Shown here: positions 20,781 through 28,026 of the stretch, one piece after another
How positions within the stretch are numbered: the stretch's first letter is position 1
Layout: each line of letters starts with the position of its first letter
From: a virus
Reading direction: 5' to 3' (one strand)
Length of the DNA stretch: 30,470 nt
IMG/VR virus record: IMGVR_UViG_3300030108_002411
Span: 1 to 30,470 of that record
Made by a program: the position numbers and the translations under genes
Notes under the pieces: generated by a model
The model's database searches: none
What the model was told of the DNA's origin: nothing
What the model saw: only the letters and a program-made list of their open reading frames with translations

Positions 20781-21110
20781 TTACCTCCTTAATGAAATTA
20801 ATCTATTTAACTCATAAATTTTTTCGGCTAAAATTTTTAACTCCTCATCTATTCTGTCTAAATCTTCTTCAATAAATTTTAAAGATGTGTTTTGCACATG
20901 GTCAGAACTGATGGGTTGATCTTGTGTTTCTTGTTGAGATTTAACTATTGCTTCAATATGTGTTGAATTTGTGCCAGAAGTATTTTCCACAAAACTAATT
21001 CGATTATCTAACTGACTAAATCCCCATGTGCCAACTGCGATTGCAGTTACTAACTGAATGAGATAAGATAAACTAAAACTTACACCAGATGATTCTTGTA
21101 TTTTACTCAT
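20781..21110 (-). CDS. Membrane-anchored coiled-coil protein (i-spanin-like candidate)
   Basis: The start at 21110 is set by a TAATG overlap with the lipoprotein gene; a longer frame is not needed. The 109-aa product has an N-terminal membrane segment (SLSYLIQLVTAIAVGTWGF, residues ~13-31) followed by a long helical, acidic, coiled-coil region (SLKFIEEDLDRIDEELKILA; EKIYELNRLISLRR). One N-terminal membrane anchor plus a periplasmic coiled coil is the layout of inner-membrane spanins (Rz type). The neighbouring gene encodes a small lipoprotein, as in an Rz/Rz1 pair, although here the genes are end to end, not nested. It could also be a second holin-like protein. Confidence 0.5.
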   Translation of the reverse strand: MSKIQESSGVSFSLSYLIQLVTAIAVGTWGFSQLDNRISFVENTSGTNSTHIEAIVKSQQETQDQPISSDHVQNTSLKFIEEDLDRIDEELKILAEKIYELNRLISLRR

Positions 21111-21346
21111 TAATATAATATCCAATCACTTGCTAAATCATTCCAATCTTTGTACTTAGTTCTGTTAGTGTCTTTTTTTACAACCTCAAACTTTTCATGG
21201 TTATAACACCAAAGCATTGTAGAGTCTTGATTAAAGTGTAATATTCTATTGTAAAAATGTTTTTTGCCATGTTGGTCTTGTATATCCATATTACCTACTT
21301 TATTACAACCAAAAAGTATAAATGTTATAAATATTAATTTTTTCAT
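21110..21346 (-). CDS. Small lipoprotein
   Basis: A 78-aa protein with a lipoprotein signal: basic MKK, a hydrophobic core LIFITFILF and the lipobox F-G-Cys14. The mature part (about 64 aa) is polar with aromatics (HFYNRILHFNQDSTMLWCYNH) and ends DWNDLASDWILY. Phage lipoproteins are outer-membrane spanins or superinfection-exclusion/receptor-blocking proteins. Adjacency to a membrane-anchored coiled-coil protein (TAATG overlap) suggests the spanin reading; expression within a late block also fits lysis. Mature Rz1-type o-spanins are usually proline-rich, which this is not, so receptor blocking stays open. Confidence 0.62.
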   Translation of the reverse strand: MKKLIFITFILFGCNKVGNMDIQDQHGKKHFYNRILHFNQDSTMLWCYNHEKFEVVKKDTNRTKYKDWNDLASDWILY

Positions 21347-21348
21347 AT

Positions 21349-21576
21349 TTATCCTAAATTATTATCTTTGCAATATTGTTCTAAATCAGAAGTTGCACAC
21401 CCCTCTGGATATGGAAACCTTTTTTTAATTTCTGCTTTCTTTTCTAACCAAACAGATTTTTCTATTTCCTCTGCCATATATTGTGCCAATAAAGGGTCTG
21501 ATTCTTTTTTGTGGAAATATATCCTTTGGCTTTTTGCAGTTATATAATCATTCGCATTTTGTCTAGTTATTGCCAT
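21349..21576 (-). CDS. 75-aa hypothetical protein after the fibre gene
   Basis: I choose ATG 21576 with an AGGAG ribosome site; a longer frame overlaps the fibre gene. The product is helical and charged (ITRQNANDYITAKSQRIYFH; KVWLEKKAEIKKRF-like helices) and ends with a short Cys-containing segment (GCATSDLEQYCKDNNLG). Placed directly after the fibre gene, it may be a fibre-assembly or attachment factor, as small genes after fibre genes often are. No motif supports this. Confidence 0.6.
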   Translation of the reverse strand: MAITRQNANDYITAKSQRIYFHKKESDPLLAQYMAEEIEKSVWLEKKAEIKKRFPYPEGCATSDLEQYCKDNNLG

Positions 21577-21578
21577 TT

Positions 21579-24500
21579 TTAATCTCCTATTGCTAAAGGT
21601 TGTAAGGTTGCAACACAAGTATAAGAACCACTAGTTGCCGCACTTACCACCATTCCACTTGTTGTAATTGTGAAATCATTACTATTTATTGTGTTAATAA
21701 TTGCAACTCCTGCATTATCTACACCAAGAATTCCAACAAATCTTGTGCTATAACTACCACCACGTCTTGCTATGTTAAATAAATATATTCCATCTCCAGT
21801 ATTATTGGCAGGAGCAGTATTTGTTAAGTCAAAAACAGCAGTCGCTGAAGTTCCTATTGTAACATCAGTATGTAATGTTCCAAGATTCATTCCTTGCCCA
21901 ATAGTTATTGCATCACTTTGGTCAATAAGTAATCTTTCAGCACCTCCAGTTTCAAATGATATGGTAGTGCTATTTAAAGCATTAAATTTATTTTTATTAC
22001 CACCACCTCCACTATACTCTGCTGATACAATTGAAAATACATTTGCTGGATGAGATGAATCTGTGAATACAATTTGAGTTACTGCATCTGCACCAGAAAA
22101 ATGTATTGGTTGATATGTTGTTGTAGTACCTCCAGCAATTACTAATCTTTCTGCATTATCAGCATCAAAATGAATTTCATTAGCAGTTTCAAAATCAATC
22201 TTAGTTTGAGCATCCTCACCAATAACTATATCAGTTGCTAATAATGATGTTATTGTTGTTTGTGAAGCATTAATTGCTAAATCAATATTATTATCTCCAT
22301 CTTGATAAGTTGCTGTAATTCCAGTTTCAGTATTTCCAGAAAACATTCCTCCAGCAATATCTTGTACAAATTCTGTAATTGTATCTGAACCACCAACTGT
22401 TACTGCTGTGGCAATATCACCACCATCAATATCAAAAGCACTTCCCTCAATCTCAACTGACCCTGCTTCTAATTTTTTACCAAGTGTAATTTTTTCACCA
22501 CTATCTGTTGTAACAAAAGTTAAATATGAATTTGTGCTTTCTTTTATTTCTAATGCAGTTGCTTGGTTGTCTGTCAATGTTATATCCATAGTGTTATTAT
22601 CTGCACTAATTGAATCTAATGAAACATCTCCAACATTTGTGATTGCATTATCACCTAAACTTAAATCACCTGCTAATGCTGTAATTGTTGTTGAACCTAT
22701 TGTACCTCCACTTACTTTATCACCACTTATTTGGTCGTTTGCTAAAGTTAAAGTTCCACCAGAAACGTCAAGTGTCTTACCACTTCCAACTGTTACATCA
22801 GTTCCATCAATAGTACCAGAATCAATATTTACATTGGTCATAGCATTAGAGCCAAAATCAGATGTTGCATCAATGTCTAATGATTTGTGGAATTGTATTT
22901 TTTCGGATGAATCAGTTGTATCAAGTGTAATATAAGAGTTTGAACTTTCTTTAATAGTGAAAGCACCTGCTTGATTGTCATCCATAGCAATATTAAAAGT
23001 AGAACCATCAGATGATATGCTATCAGCACTAATATCCCCAATATTTGTAAGATCATTGTCATTAAATGATGTACCTCCTAAACTTATTGTGCCAGTTGCA
23101 GTAAGATTAGAAGAACCAATGTCAATGTTACCAAACCCACTTGATATTGCACCAGTTCCCAAAGTTCCAACGGATGTTATATTTGTTTGAGATGCTGTTT
23201 GAATTGTTCCAGTAACGTTACCCTCTATGTTTGCAACTAAAGTCCCAGTAGCATACCCTGTACCACTTGTATTGACTGTTGTGGTTGGTTCTGCTTGTAA
23301 GTCTGCAAATAGTTTAAATTTTCCAGAATCGTTGGCATCTCTAAATAAACCTGCATATAAATCAGTTGATCCACTTGTGTCATATAAACCATAAAATCCA
23401 ATATCTACTGAATCAGCACTATTATTATTTTTTGCTAATTTAATTAATGGGTCTTCAACTACTAAGTTTGTTGTGTCAATTGTTGTAGTTGTTCCGTTTA
23501 CTGTTAAGTTTCCAGCAATTGTTACATCATCTGGTAAACCTATTGTTGCAGTTGCACCTTCACTACCAGAGCCAGAAACCTCTATTTCGTTAGAAGTTCC
23601 AGAAATAGTTGCAATATAATTACCAGTTGTATCAGTACTTAAAGCAACTGAGTTGGCTTGTATTGTAGCAGTTCCATCTTCTGCAATTTGTATATCACCA
23701 CTTACACTAGCAAATATTGCATCTTCTAAATTCTCAAAAGTAATTTTACCAGAGCCACTATCAGTAGCATCAACCATTGCAATAAAATCATCATCAGCAA
23801 TAGTTGTTTCTGTTGTCAACTCATTTAGATCAATACTTAGTGTGTGTGCAATATTTTCACCAGAAGTTGCTCCTGTTGAATCAATACCAGTTCCACCTGT
23901 AATATTTTGCACATAATCACCAGTAGTTTCTGTTGCTAAAATTACACCATTGTCTTTTATAGTTACTGCACCAGAACTAACTGCAAAGTTATCACTTGAA
24001 AAACTTGCAACACCTTTATTTGATGTAGAAGCATCTTCACCTGCGATTGTTATTGTATTGCTTGATGCAGATGTGTCTATTCCCTCACCACCTGCAATTG
24101 TAAGTGTTTCTGAATCTAAATCAATAGCAATTGTACCAGAATCAGTTGTTGCATCTAAATCTTGTGCTGTAACTTGTGCATCAACATAAGTTTTAATTGC
24201 TTTGGCACTAGCCAATGTATCATCACTTCCACTAACAGAAGAAATATCAGTATCTAAAACTCCAGATTTTAAATTATCGACTTCTACATTTGATAATGTA
24301 TTATTATCAACATCAATTGTTTTGTTTGTAAGAGTATCTGAGGTTGCCAATCCAACTAGGGTATCTGTGGCATTTGGTAGTGTTACTGTTCTGTCAGCAT
24401 CTGGATTGCCGGGGGAAAGTGTAATCTCATTTGCATCATCAGAAGAACCCTCAAAAACTAAACTTCCAGTTATAGTACCACCAAAAGCAATTGTATCGCT

Positions 24501-24929
24501 TGTGGCATCACCTAATGTAATAGTACCGCCGTTAAAAGTTGTAGTTCCAGTAACAGTTAAATTGCCACCTACACTTGCATTACCAGTAATTGTGAGATTA
24601 TCTCCAATTGTTGTTTCGCTTGTAGAATGTCCAATTGTTACTGCTATTCCAGATGTTTCGGTAGCAAGTTTTAATGCACCAGTTGAATTGGTTATAAATG
24701 AATTTGAACCGTCATGATATATTTGCAAATCATTTCCAGTTCCAAGTTTAATAATTTTTGAATCAGCAAAACTAATACCTCCAGTACCTAAAGACATGCC
24801 AGAGGCAGTTCCATCCCCATCATATATAACTAATGGAGTTGAACCTAAACCGTCTGAATCGCCAGTATGCAATAATTGCACATAACTTGTTGCTATTTGT
24901 TGATTCGTTAATGTTGTTACAGCACTCAT
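21579..24929 (-). CDS. Large repeat-type tail fibre/adhesin, 1116 aa
   Basis: ATG 24929 has an AAGGGGA ribosome site. The protein is beta-rich and poor in cysteine, with many short repeats of the type found in ocean-phage fibres: LTVTGTTTFNGGTITLGD (near residue 125), ATDTLVGLATSDTLTNKTID (near 190) and GNLTVNGTTTTIDTTNLVVEDP. A ~70-residue module occurs twice, around residues 620-690 and 757-827, each with TN(I/V)GD(I/V)S-x-DSIS, DNQA, IKES-x-NSY and TTDS-x-EKI. The C-terminal region has GGAERLLIDQSDAITIGQG, then a different domain ending in SYTCVATLQPLAIGD that could be the receptor-binding tip. Trimeric beta-helix folding is inferred. The gene sits directly after the capsid region instead of the tail tip. 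Confidence 0.85.
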   Translation of the reverse strand: MSAVTTLTNQQIATSYVQLLHTGDSDGLGSTPLVIYDGDGTASGMSLGTGGISFADSKIIKLGTGNDLQIYHDGSNSFITNSTGALKLATETSGIAVTIGHSTSETTIGDNLTITGNASVGGNLTVTGTTTFNGGTITLGDATSDTIAFGGTITGSLVFEGSSDDANEITLSPGNPDADRTVTLPNATDTLVGLATSDTLTNKTIDVDNNTLSNVEVDNLKSGVLDTDISSVSGSDDTLASAKAIKTYVDAQVTAQDLDATTDSGTIAIDLDSETLTIAGGEGIDTSASSNTITIAGEDASTSNKGVASFSSDNFAVSSGAVTIKDNGVILATETTGDYVQNITGGTGIDSTGATSGENIAHTLSIDLNELTTETTIADDDFIAMVDATDSGSGKITFENLEDAIFASVSGDIQIAEDGTATIQANSVALSTDTTGNYIATISGTSNEIEVSGSGSEGATATIGLPDDVTIAGNLTVNGTTTTIDTTNLVVEDPLIKLAKNNNSADSVDIGFYGLYDTSGSTDLYAGLFRDANDSGKFKLFADLQAEPTTTVNTSGTGYATGTLVANIEGNVTGTIQTASQTNITSVGTLGTGAISSGFGNIDIGSSNLTATGTISLGGTSFNDNDLTNIGDISADSISSDGSTFNIAMDDNQAGAFTIKESSNSYITLDTTDSSEKIQFHKSLDIDATSDFGSNAMTNVNIDSGTIDGTDVTVGSGKTLDVSGGTLTLANDQISGDKVSGGTIGSTTITALAGDLSLGDNAITNVGDVSLDSISADNNTMDITLTDNQATALEIKESTNSYLTFVTTDSGEKITLGKKLEAGSVEIEGSAFDIDGGDIATAVTVGGSDTITEFVQDIAGGMFSGNTETGITATYQDGDNNIDLAINASQTTITSLLATDIVIGEDAQTKIDFETANEIHFDADNAERLVIAGGTTTTYQPIHFSGADAVTQIVFTDSSHPANVFSIVSAEYSGGGGNKNKFNALNSTTISFETGGAERLLIDQSDAITIGQGMNLGTLHTDVTIGTSATAVFDLTNTAPANNTGDGIYLFNIARRGGSYSTRFVGILGVDNAGVAIINTINSNDFTITTSGMVVSAATSGSYTCVATLQPLAIGD

Positions 24930-24938
24930 AATTTCCCC

Positions 24939-25136
24939 TTAAAAATCTGTATTGTCAAAACTACCTTTTTTATATTCTTCTTCATATAAATCTTTGCCAA
25001 AACGTGTGGTTGTTTTACTGATTATTCTTCTTAAATTTTTACTTCCACATTTGCATTTTGGATCAGTATGAACCAACCCATGCCAATGCTCTATTATTTT
25101 TTTACAGTCATTGCATTGGTATTCATATATTGGCAT
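24939..25136 (-). CDS. FmdB-type zinc-ribbon protein
   Basis: A 65-aa protein beginning MPIYEYQCNDCKKIIEHWHG; the second cysteine pair is in DPKCKCGSKNLRRII. MPIYEYxCxxC is the hallmark of the FmdB/CxxC_CXXC_SSSS regulatory zinc-ribbon family. The C-terminus (RFGKDLYEEEYKKGSFDNTDF) is charged. It is placed between the major capsid and fibre genes and starts immediately after the stop of the 63-aa gene (TAAATG). Zinc ribbons of this kind are frequent in phage structural blocks, but their job is unclear; a transcriptional or assembly role is possible. Confidence 0.82.
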   Translation of the reverse strand: MPIYEYQCNDCKKIIEHWHGLVHTDPKCKCGSKNLRRIISKTTTRFGKDLYEEEYKKGSFDNTDF

Positions 25137-25328
25137 TTATTTATCTTTCTTTTTACTTTTTGATTTTGCTTTTGGTTTTGGTTTACATTTTGTATCAACC
25201 TCATCAATACACTTGCAACCATCTTCTTCGCAAACTTCATATCCCATTTCAATATAATTTTTTAATCTTTCTTCTGATAGATTATGCTTTCCTATAACCT
25301 TATCACCTTTTTTCAAATATGTCCACAT
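25137..25328 (-). CDS. 63-aa protein with lysine-rich tail
   Basis: Residues 1-40 (MWTYLKKGDKVIGKHNLSEE, then LKNYIEMGYEVCEEDGCKC) form a small domain with three nearby cysteines (VCEEDGCKC); one more Cys follows. The last ~15 residues are KPKPKAKSKSKKKDK, an extended basic tail. An AAGGAG ribosome site precedes ATG 25328. It lies between the capsid and zinc-ribbon genes, so it may be a head accessory protein. Not recognised. Confidence 0.6.
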   Translation of the reverse strand: MWTYLKKGDKVIGKHNLSEERLKNYIEMGYEVCEEDGCKCIDEVDTKCKPKPKAKSKSKKKDK

Positions 25329-25347
25329 AAAAACTCCTTTTAGTATT

Positions 25348-25367
25348 GGGGGGAAATAAATCCCCCC
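25348..25367 (-). terminator. GC-rich hairpin after the major capsid gene
   Basis: GGGGGGA and TCCCCCC form a perfect 7-bp stem with a 6-nt loop. It is the most G+C-rich hairpin I noticed. It lies 13 bp after the capsid stop codon. No T-run follows on the minus strand, so it may block 3' exonucleases and stabilise the capsid mRNA, or partly terminate, more than act as a full terminator. Confidence 0.5.
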
Positions 25368-25379
25368 TTTACATTATGA

Positions 25380-26246
25380 TTATGGATTGTTAAAGTTAAC
25401 AACTGGTAGTGCAGTTGAACTTGCACCATGTGAAAGAGTTGCACCAAAAAGGCTATCAACAACAATGCTTGTTGCTAAATAGTCAATATCATACTGCTCT
25501 TGCACTCTTGGTTGTAACTGACTAGCATAATATACGCCAGATGTTTTAAAGATAGTACCACTTTCATCGCCAGTACCACCGTCATCATCCCAGTCTGTGC
25601 TAGCATAAACTGGCATACCATATACTGAACCAATTTCTCCAGTAACGTTTGGATTTTGTGCATCACCTCTTACAGTTGCAGATGTAAAATCAGACAACCC
25701 TAATATGCTTGAGAAAAATGCAGGTGAAGCATACAAGAAAGTTTGACCGTCTGTGTATGAATGTCCACCATCAAGAAGTTTTTGTAATCCACTTCTGATC
25801 AATGCAGTTGTTGCTGTATTGTCAGCAGCGAGTGTTACATCATTTCCAGTTGCTGATTGTAATACATCAACTGCAATATAGTTCTCTATTTTCTTAGCAA
25901 TTGCATAACCCATTGATTGTGCATACATTCCAAACAAATCGCTGTTTTCTTGCACTCTCACTAAGTCGCCAATTCTTTTTGCCTCATAAACATGTTGATT
26001 GATTGACAACTCAACTTCGCCATCTGTATTTGCACCATAAGATACTGCTGAACCACTTGACAAAGTCGCCGCAGTTTCTTCAGTAACTTTTGGTATATTT
26101 AACTTATTTCCACCCTCTGAAACCATGCTTGATAGATCAGTAACTTGATTTACAAGTCTAAATTCTCTTTCAGCATAGTCAAGAATAGCATCTGACCACA
26201 TTTCTGGGATAAAATTCGCCGCTGTGGTTAATGTAACTTCTGCCAT
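25380..26246 (-). CDS. Major capsid protein (HK97 fold)
   Basis: A 288-aa protein encoded directly after the scaffold gene with an AAGGA ribosome site. N-terminal residues (NFIPEMWSDAILDYAEREFRL, near 12-32) are the N-arm/E-loop region typical of P22-like and HK97-fold coats; RRIGDLVRVQENSDLFGMYA-like spine helix (near 92-110), AIAKKIENYIAVDVLQSATG (114-133), and the P-domain segment DGQTFLYASPAFFSSILG and GEIGSVYGMPVYASTDWDDD follow. It would assemble into the icosahedral shell. No protease gene or obvious propeptide is visible, so scaffold removal probably does not need maturation cleavage. A hairpin after the gene may protect its mRNA. Confidence 0.92.
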   Translation of the reverse strand: MAEVTLTTAANFIPEMWSDAILDYAEREFRLVNQVTDLSSMVSEGGNKLNIPKVTEETAATLSSGSAVSYGANTDGEVELSINQHVYEAKRIGDLVRVQENSDLFGMYAQSMGYAIAKKIENYIAVDVLQSATGNDVTLAADNTATTALIRSGLQKLLDGGHSYTDGQTFLYASPAFFSSILGLSDFTSATVRGDAQNPNVTGEIGSVYGMPVYASTDWDDDGGTGDESGTIFKTSGVYYASQLQPRVQEQYDIDYLATSIVVDSLFGATLSHGASSTALPVVNFNNP

Positions 26247-26251
26247 TTTAA

Positions 26252-26779
26252 TTATCCTTTTCTTTTATAAGATTGTAAAATTCCTTGCCAGTTTTGACGT
26301 CTTTCTTTTTTGTCCATTTCCATCATTTTTTTTTGCGGAACTTGTGAAAAGCCAGAAACTGAATTTTCTGTTTTTACAACTTTTTGTTTTAAAATTTTAG
26401 TATGAACTTTTTGCAAGTCTGGCAATGCCAAATGCTCAAAGTCTTTCCTATCTTCTTCCGAAAAATCAGCAAGTAATAATGCTCTTTGCTTTTCTTTGTA
26501 TTCCTCTGCTTGTTGAACAATTGGTTCAAGTTCTTCAATTTTCTTGGCTCTTTGTTCTGCTAGAGTTTTCCATTCTTCATTTTTTGCAAGTTGTTCATCT
26601 TGTTGTTTTTGCTGTTGCATCTGAAGTTCTTCTAACTTCTTTTCTGCTGATTGTGCTCTTTGTCGGTATTTTTTGCTTTCTGCTACTAGACTACCAACTT
26701 CAACTTCGTTAACTTCAGAAGTTGTTAACGGTTGTGTTTCTTCTTGATTCTGCTGAATCTCTTTTGTTTCTTCGGACAT
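26252..26779 (-). CDS. Head scaffolding protein
   Basis: A 175-aa, almost entirely helical, charged protein with Glu/Gln/Lys-rich coiled coils (ESKKYRQRAQSAEKKLEELQ; QKQQDEQLAKNEEWKTLAEQ) and no cysteine. The C-terminal ~25 residues are basic (KKERRQNWQGILQSYKRKG), the usual coat-binding helix of scaffold proteins. Position immediately before the major capsid gene is standard. It guides prohead assembly and leaves before DNA packaging. Family-level sequence identity is low for scaffolds, so the call rests on composition and order. Confidence 0.85.
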   Translation of the reverse strand: MSEETKEIQQNQEETQPLTTSEVNEVEVGSLVAESKKYRQRAQSAEKKLEELQMQQQKQQDEQLAKNEEWKTLAEQRAKKIEELEPIVQQAEEYKEKQRALLLADFSEEDRKDFEHLALPDLQKVHTKILKQKVVKTENSVSGFSQVPQKKMMEMDKKERRQNWQGILQSYKRKG

Positions 26780-26788
26780 CTGCCCTCC

Positions 26789-27331
26789 CTATTTACTTAT
26801 TATTATGTTTGTTTCTTTTTGTATGTAAAGTTTTAATTTTTTTCCAAGAATATTTCCTACAAAGTTTGCAAGTCTATCTTGGTTTTTACTTGAAAGATCA
26901 TTTAATGTATAGTTTCTTTTTGCATTGCCTTCTACTATTTGACCTTTTGCAAATACTAATTTGAACCCATCCTTAATTAATTTAACTGAAATTCTTCTTA
27001 ATGTTTCGCCAGTAAGTTTCATATTTACCTTTGAAACATCTGTGTTAACTTGAATGCCTTGAAATTTTGGCAATTTGCCATAATCTGGTATAGTCATTCC
27101 TCTTGACTTAAAATTTTTATAACTGTCTAAAAAAACATTTTTACCTTTAATTTTTCTCCACCCAATATTTGCCCCTTTATTTGAATAAGAGAATGGCCCA
27201 GATGGTTTACCTTGAAATTTTCCTTTTCCTGCATCAGAAACAATAAGTTGTTTTGCAATCTGTCCTGCTTTTTTAAAAACATTCACATCAAATTTTACTA
27301 ACTCTGTTAACTCACCTCTTTTAACACTCAT
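26789..27331 (-). CDS. Basic virion-morphogenesis protein, 180 aa
   Basis: ATG 27331 shares ATGA with the stop of the MuF-like gene; a longer frame is not supported. The product is basic with the pattern KLTGETLRRISVKLIKDGFKLVF (residues ~107-130) and a C-terminal helix (SSKNQDRLANFVGNILGKKL). The TG-x-x-x-R-x-I segment is like that in phage virion-morphogenesis/HK97-gp10-type proteins that complete head or tail joints. Its location, between portal/MuF genes and scaffold, is compatible with that. Residues 45-85 are Gly/Lys/Asn-rich. Assignment is tentative. Confidence 0.55.
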   Translation of the reverse strand: MSVKRGELTELVKFDVNVFKKAGQIAKQLIVSDAGKGKFQGKPSGPFSYSNKGANIGWRKIKGKNVFLDSYKNFKSRGMTIPDYGKLPKFQGIQVNTDVSKVNMKLTGETLRRISVKLIKDGFKLVFAKGQIVEGNAKRNYTLNDLSSKNQDRLANFVGNILGKKLKLYIQKETNIIISK

Positions 27332-28026
27332 AAAACAACTTCCCATTCATGGCGACAATTAAAACCACCTCTGTCTGCTTGACCTACCCCATCTAAAGAA
27401 TTTATTTCTTCAGTTGTAAAACCCTCTGAATTTTGTGGATTGTTTAAAACATTTGCACATGCTTCTCTTGTTTTACTATCATTGGGGCCAACATATTGAT
27501 ATTTAGTTTGAGGTAAATCCTCAAATGCTTTAAACTTTGCTGAATTAGAAAAACGTGCAAAAGAATCATTTACAACCAATCTTGTTTGTGCAGTTGTTAA
27601 TGTTGTTACTGTTCTTTGTAATCTTTCAACTATTATTTCACTTGATTCACCTGCAATAATACCTTTTAACAATTCACTTTTAAGTGTTGTTGAAAATTCT
27701 TGTGCTTTACCAAGCAATGTTGTTGTGTCAAGTTCTTTTAAAAGTTCTAGTGATCTAACACTTGCAACACTTGTTTCAACACCTCTTGCCCTTGCTTCTC
27801 TAAAAACATTTACAACCTCATCATCATATTTTGACATCAAATTGTTAAGTGCTTTATTATATCCTTGCCTATCCAGTTCTTGTAAAAAATCTAATTCTCT
27901 TGCAACAATACTAAGTTGGTTTGTATCTAATTCAGAAAGTGTTTTTGATACTTGATCTAACGTACTAAAAACATTTTTTTGTATATCTTCAATGACGTTT
28001 AAAAAGTCTGTTGGGGCATCAGCCAT
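27328..28026 (-). CDS. MuF-like minor head protein
   Basis: A 232-aa protein with a long helical N-terminal part and the MuF-type C-terminal signature: a helix with RLVVNDSFARFSNSAKFKAF (147-166), then TKYQYVGPNDSKTREACANVL (~174-194) and GGFNCRHEWEVV (220-231). In Mu F/SPP1 gp7 relatives the D-x-x-T-x-x-x-C and FxCRH parts are the conserved core. Such proteins bind the portal and travel into the head, where they aid DNA ejection. It overlaps the portal gene by 8 nt and precedes the morphogenesis protein, the usual order. No toxin domain is fused. Confidence 0.85.
   Translation of the reverse strand: MADAPTDFLNVIEDIQKNVFSTLDQVSKTLSELDTNQLSIVARELDFLQELDRQGYNKALNNLMSKYDDEVVNVFREARARGVETSVASVRSLELLKELDTTTLLGKAQEFSTTLKSELLKGIIAGESSEIIVERLQRTVTTLTTAQTRLVVNDSFARFSNSAKFKAFEDLPQTKYQYVGPNDSKTREACANVLNNPQNSEGFTTEEINSLDGVGQADRGGFNCRHEWEVVL

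Noticed and set aside
24202-24717. Long plus-strand open frame (171 codons) inside the fibre gene, and similar ones at 21772-22053, 22408-22935 and 23653-24189
   Set aside because: They are antisense shadows of the repetitive Ser/Thr/Val-rich fibre gene; no ribosome sites, and the products mirror the repeats.
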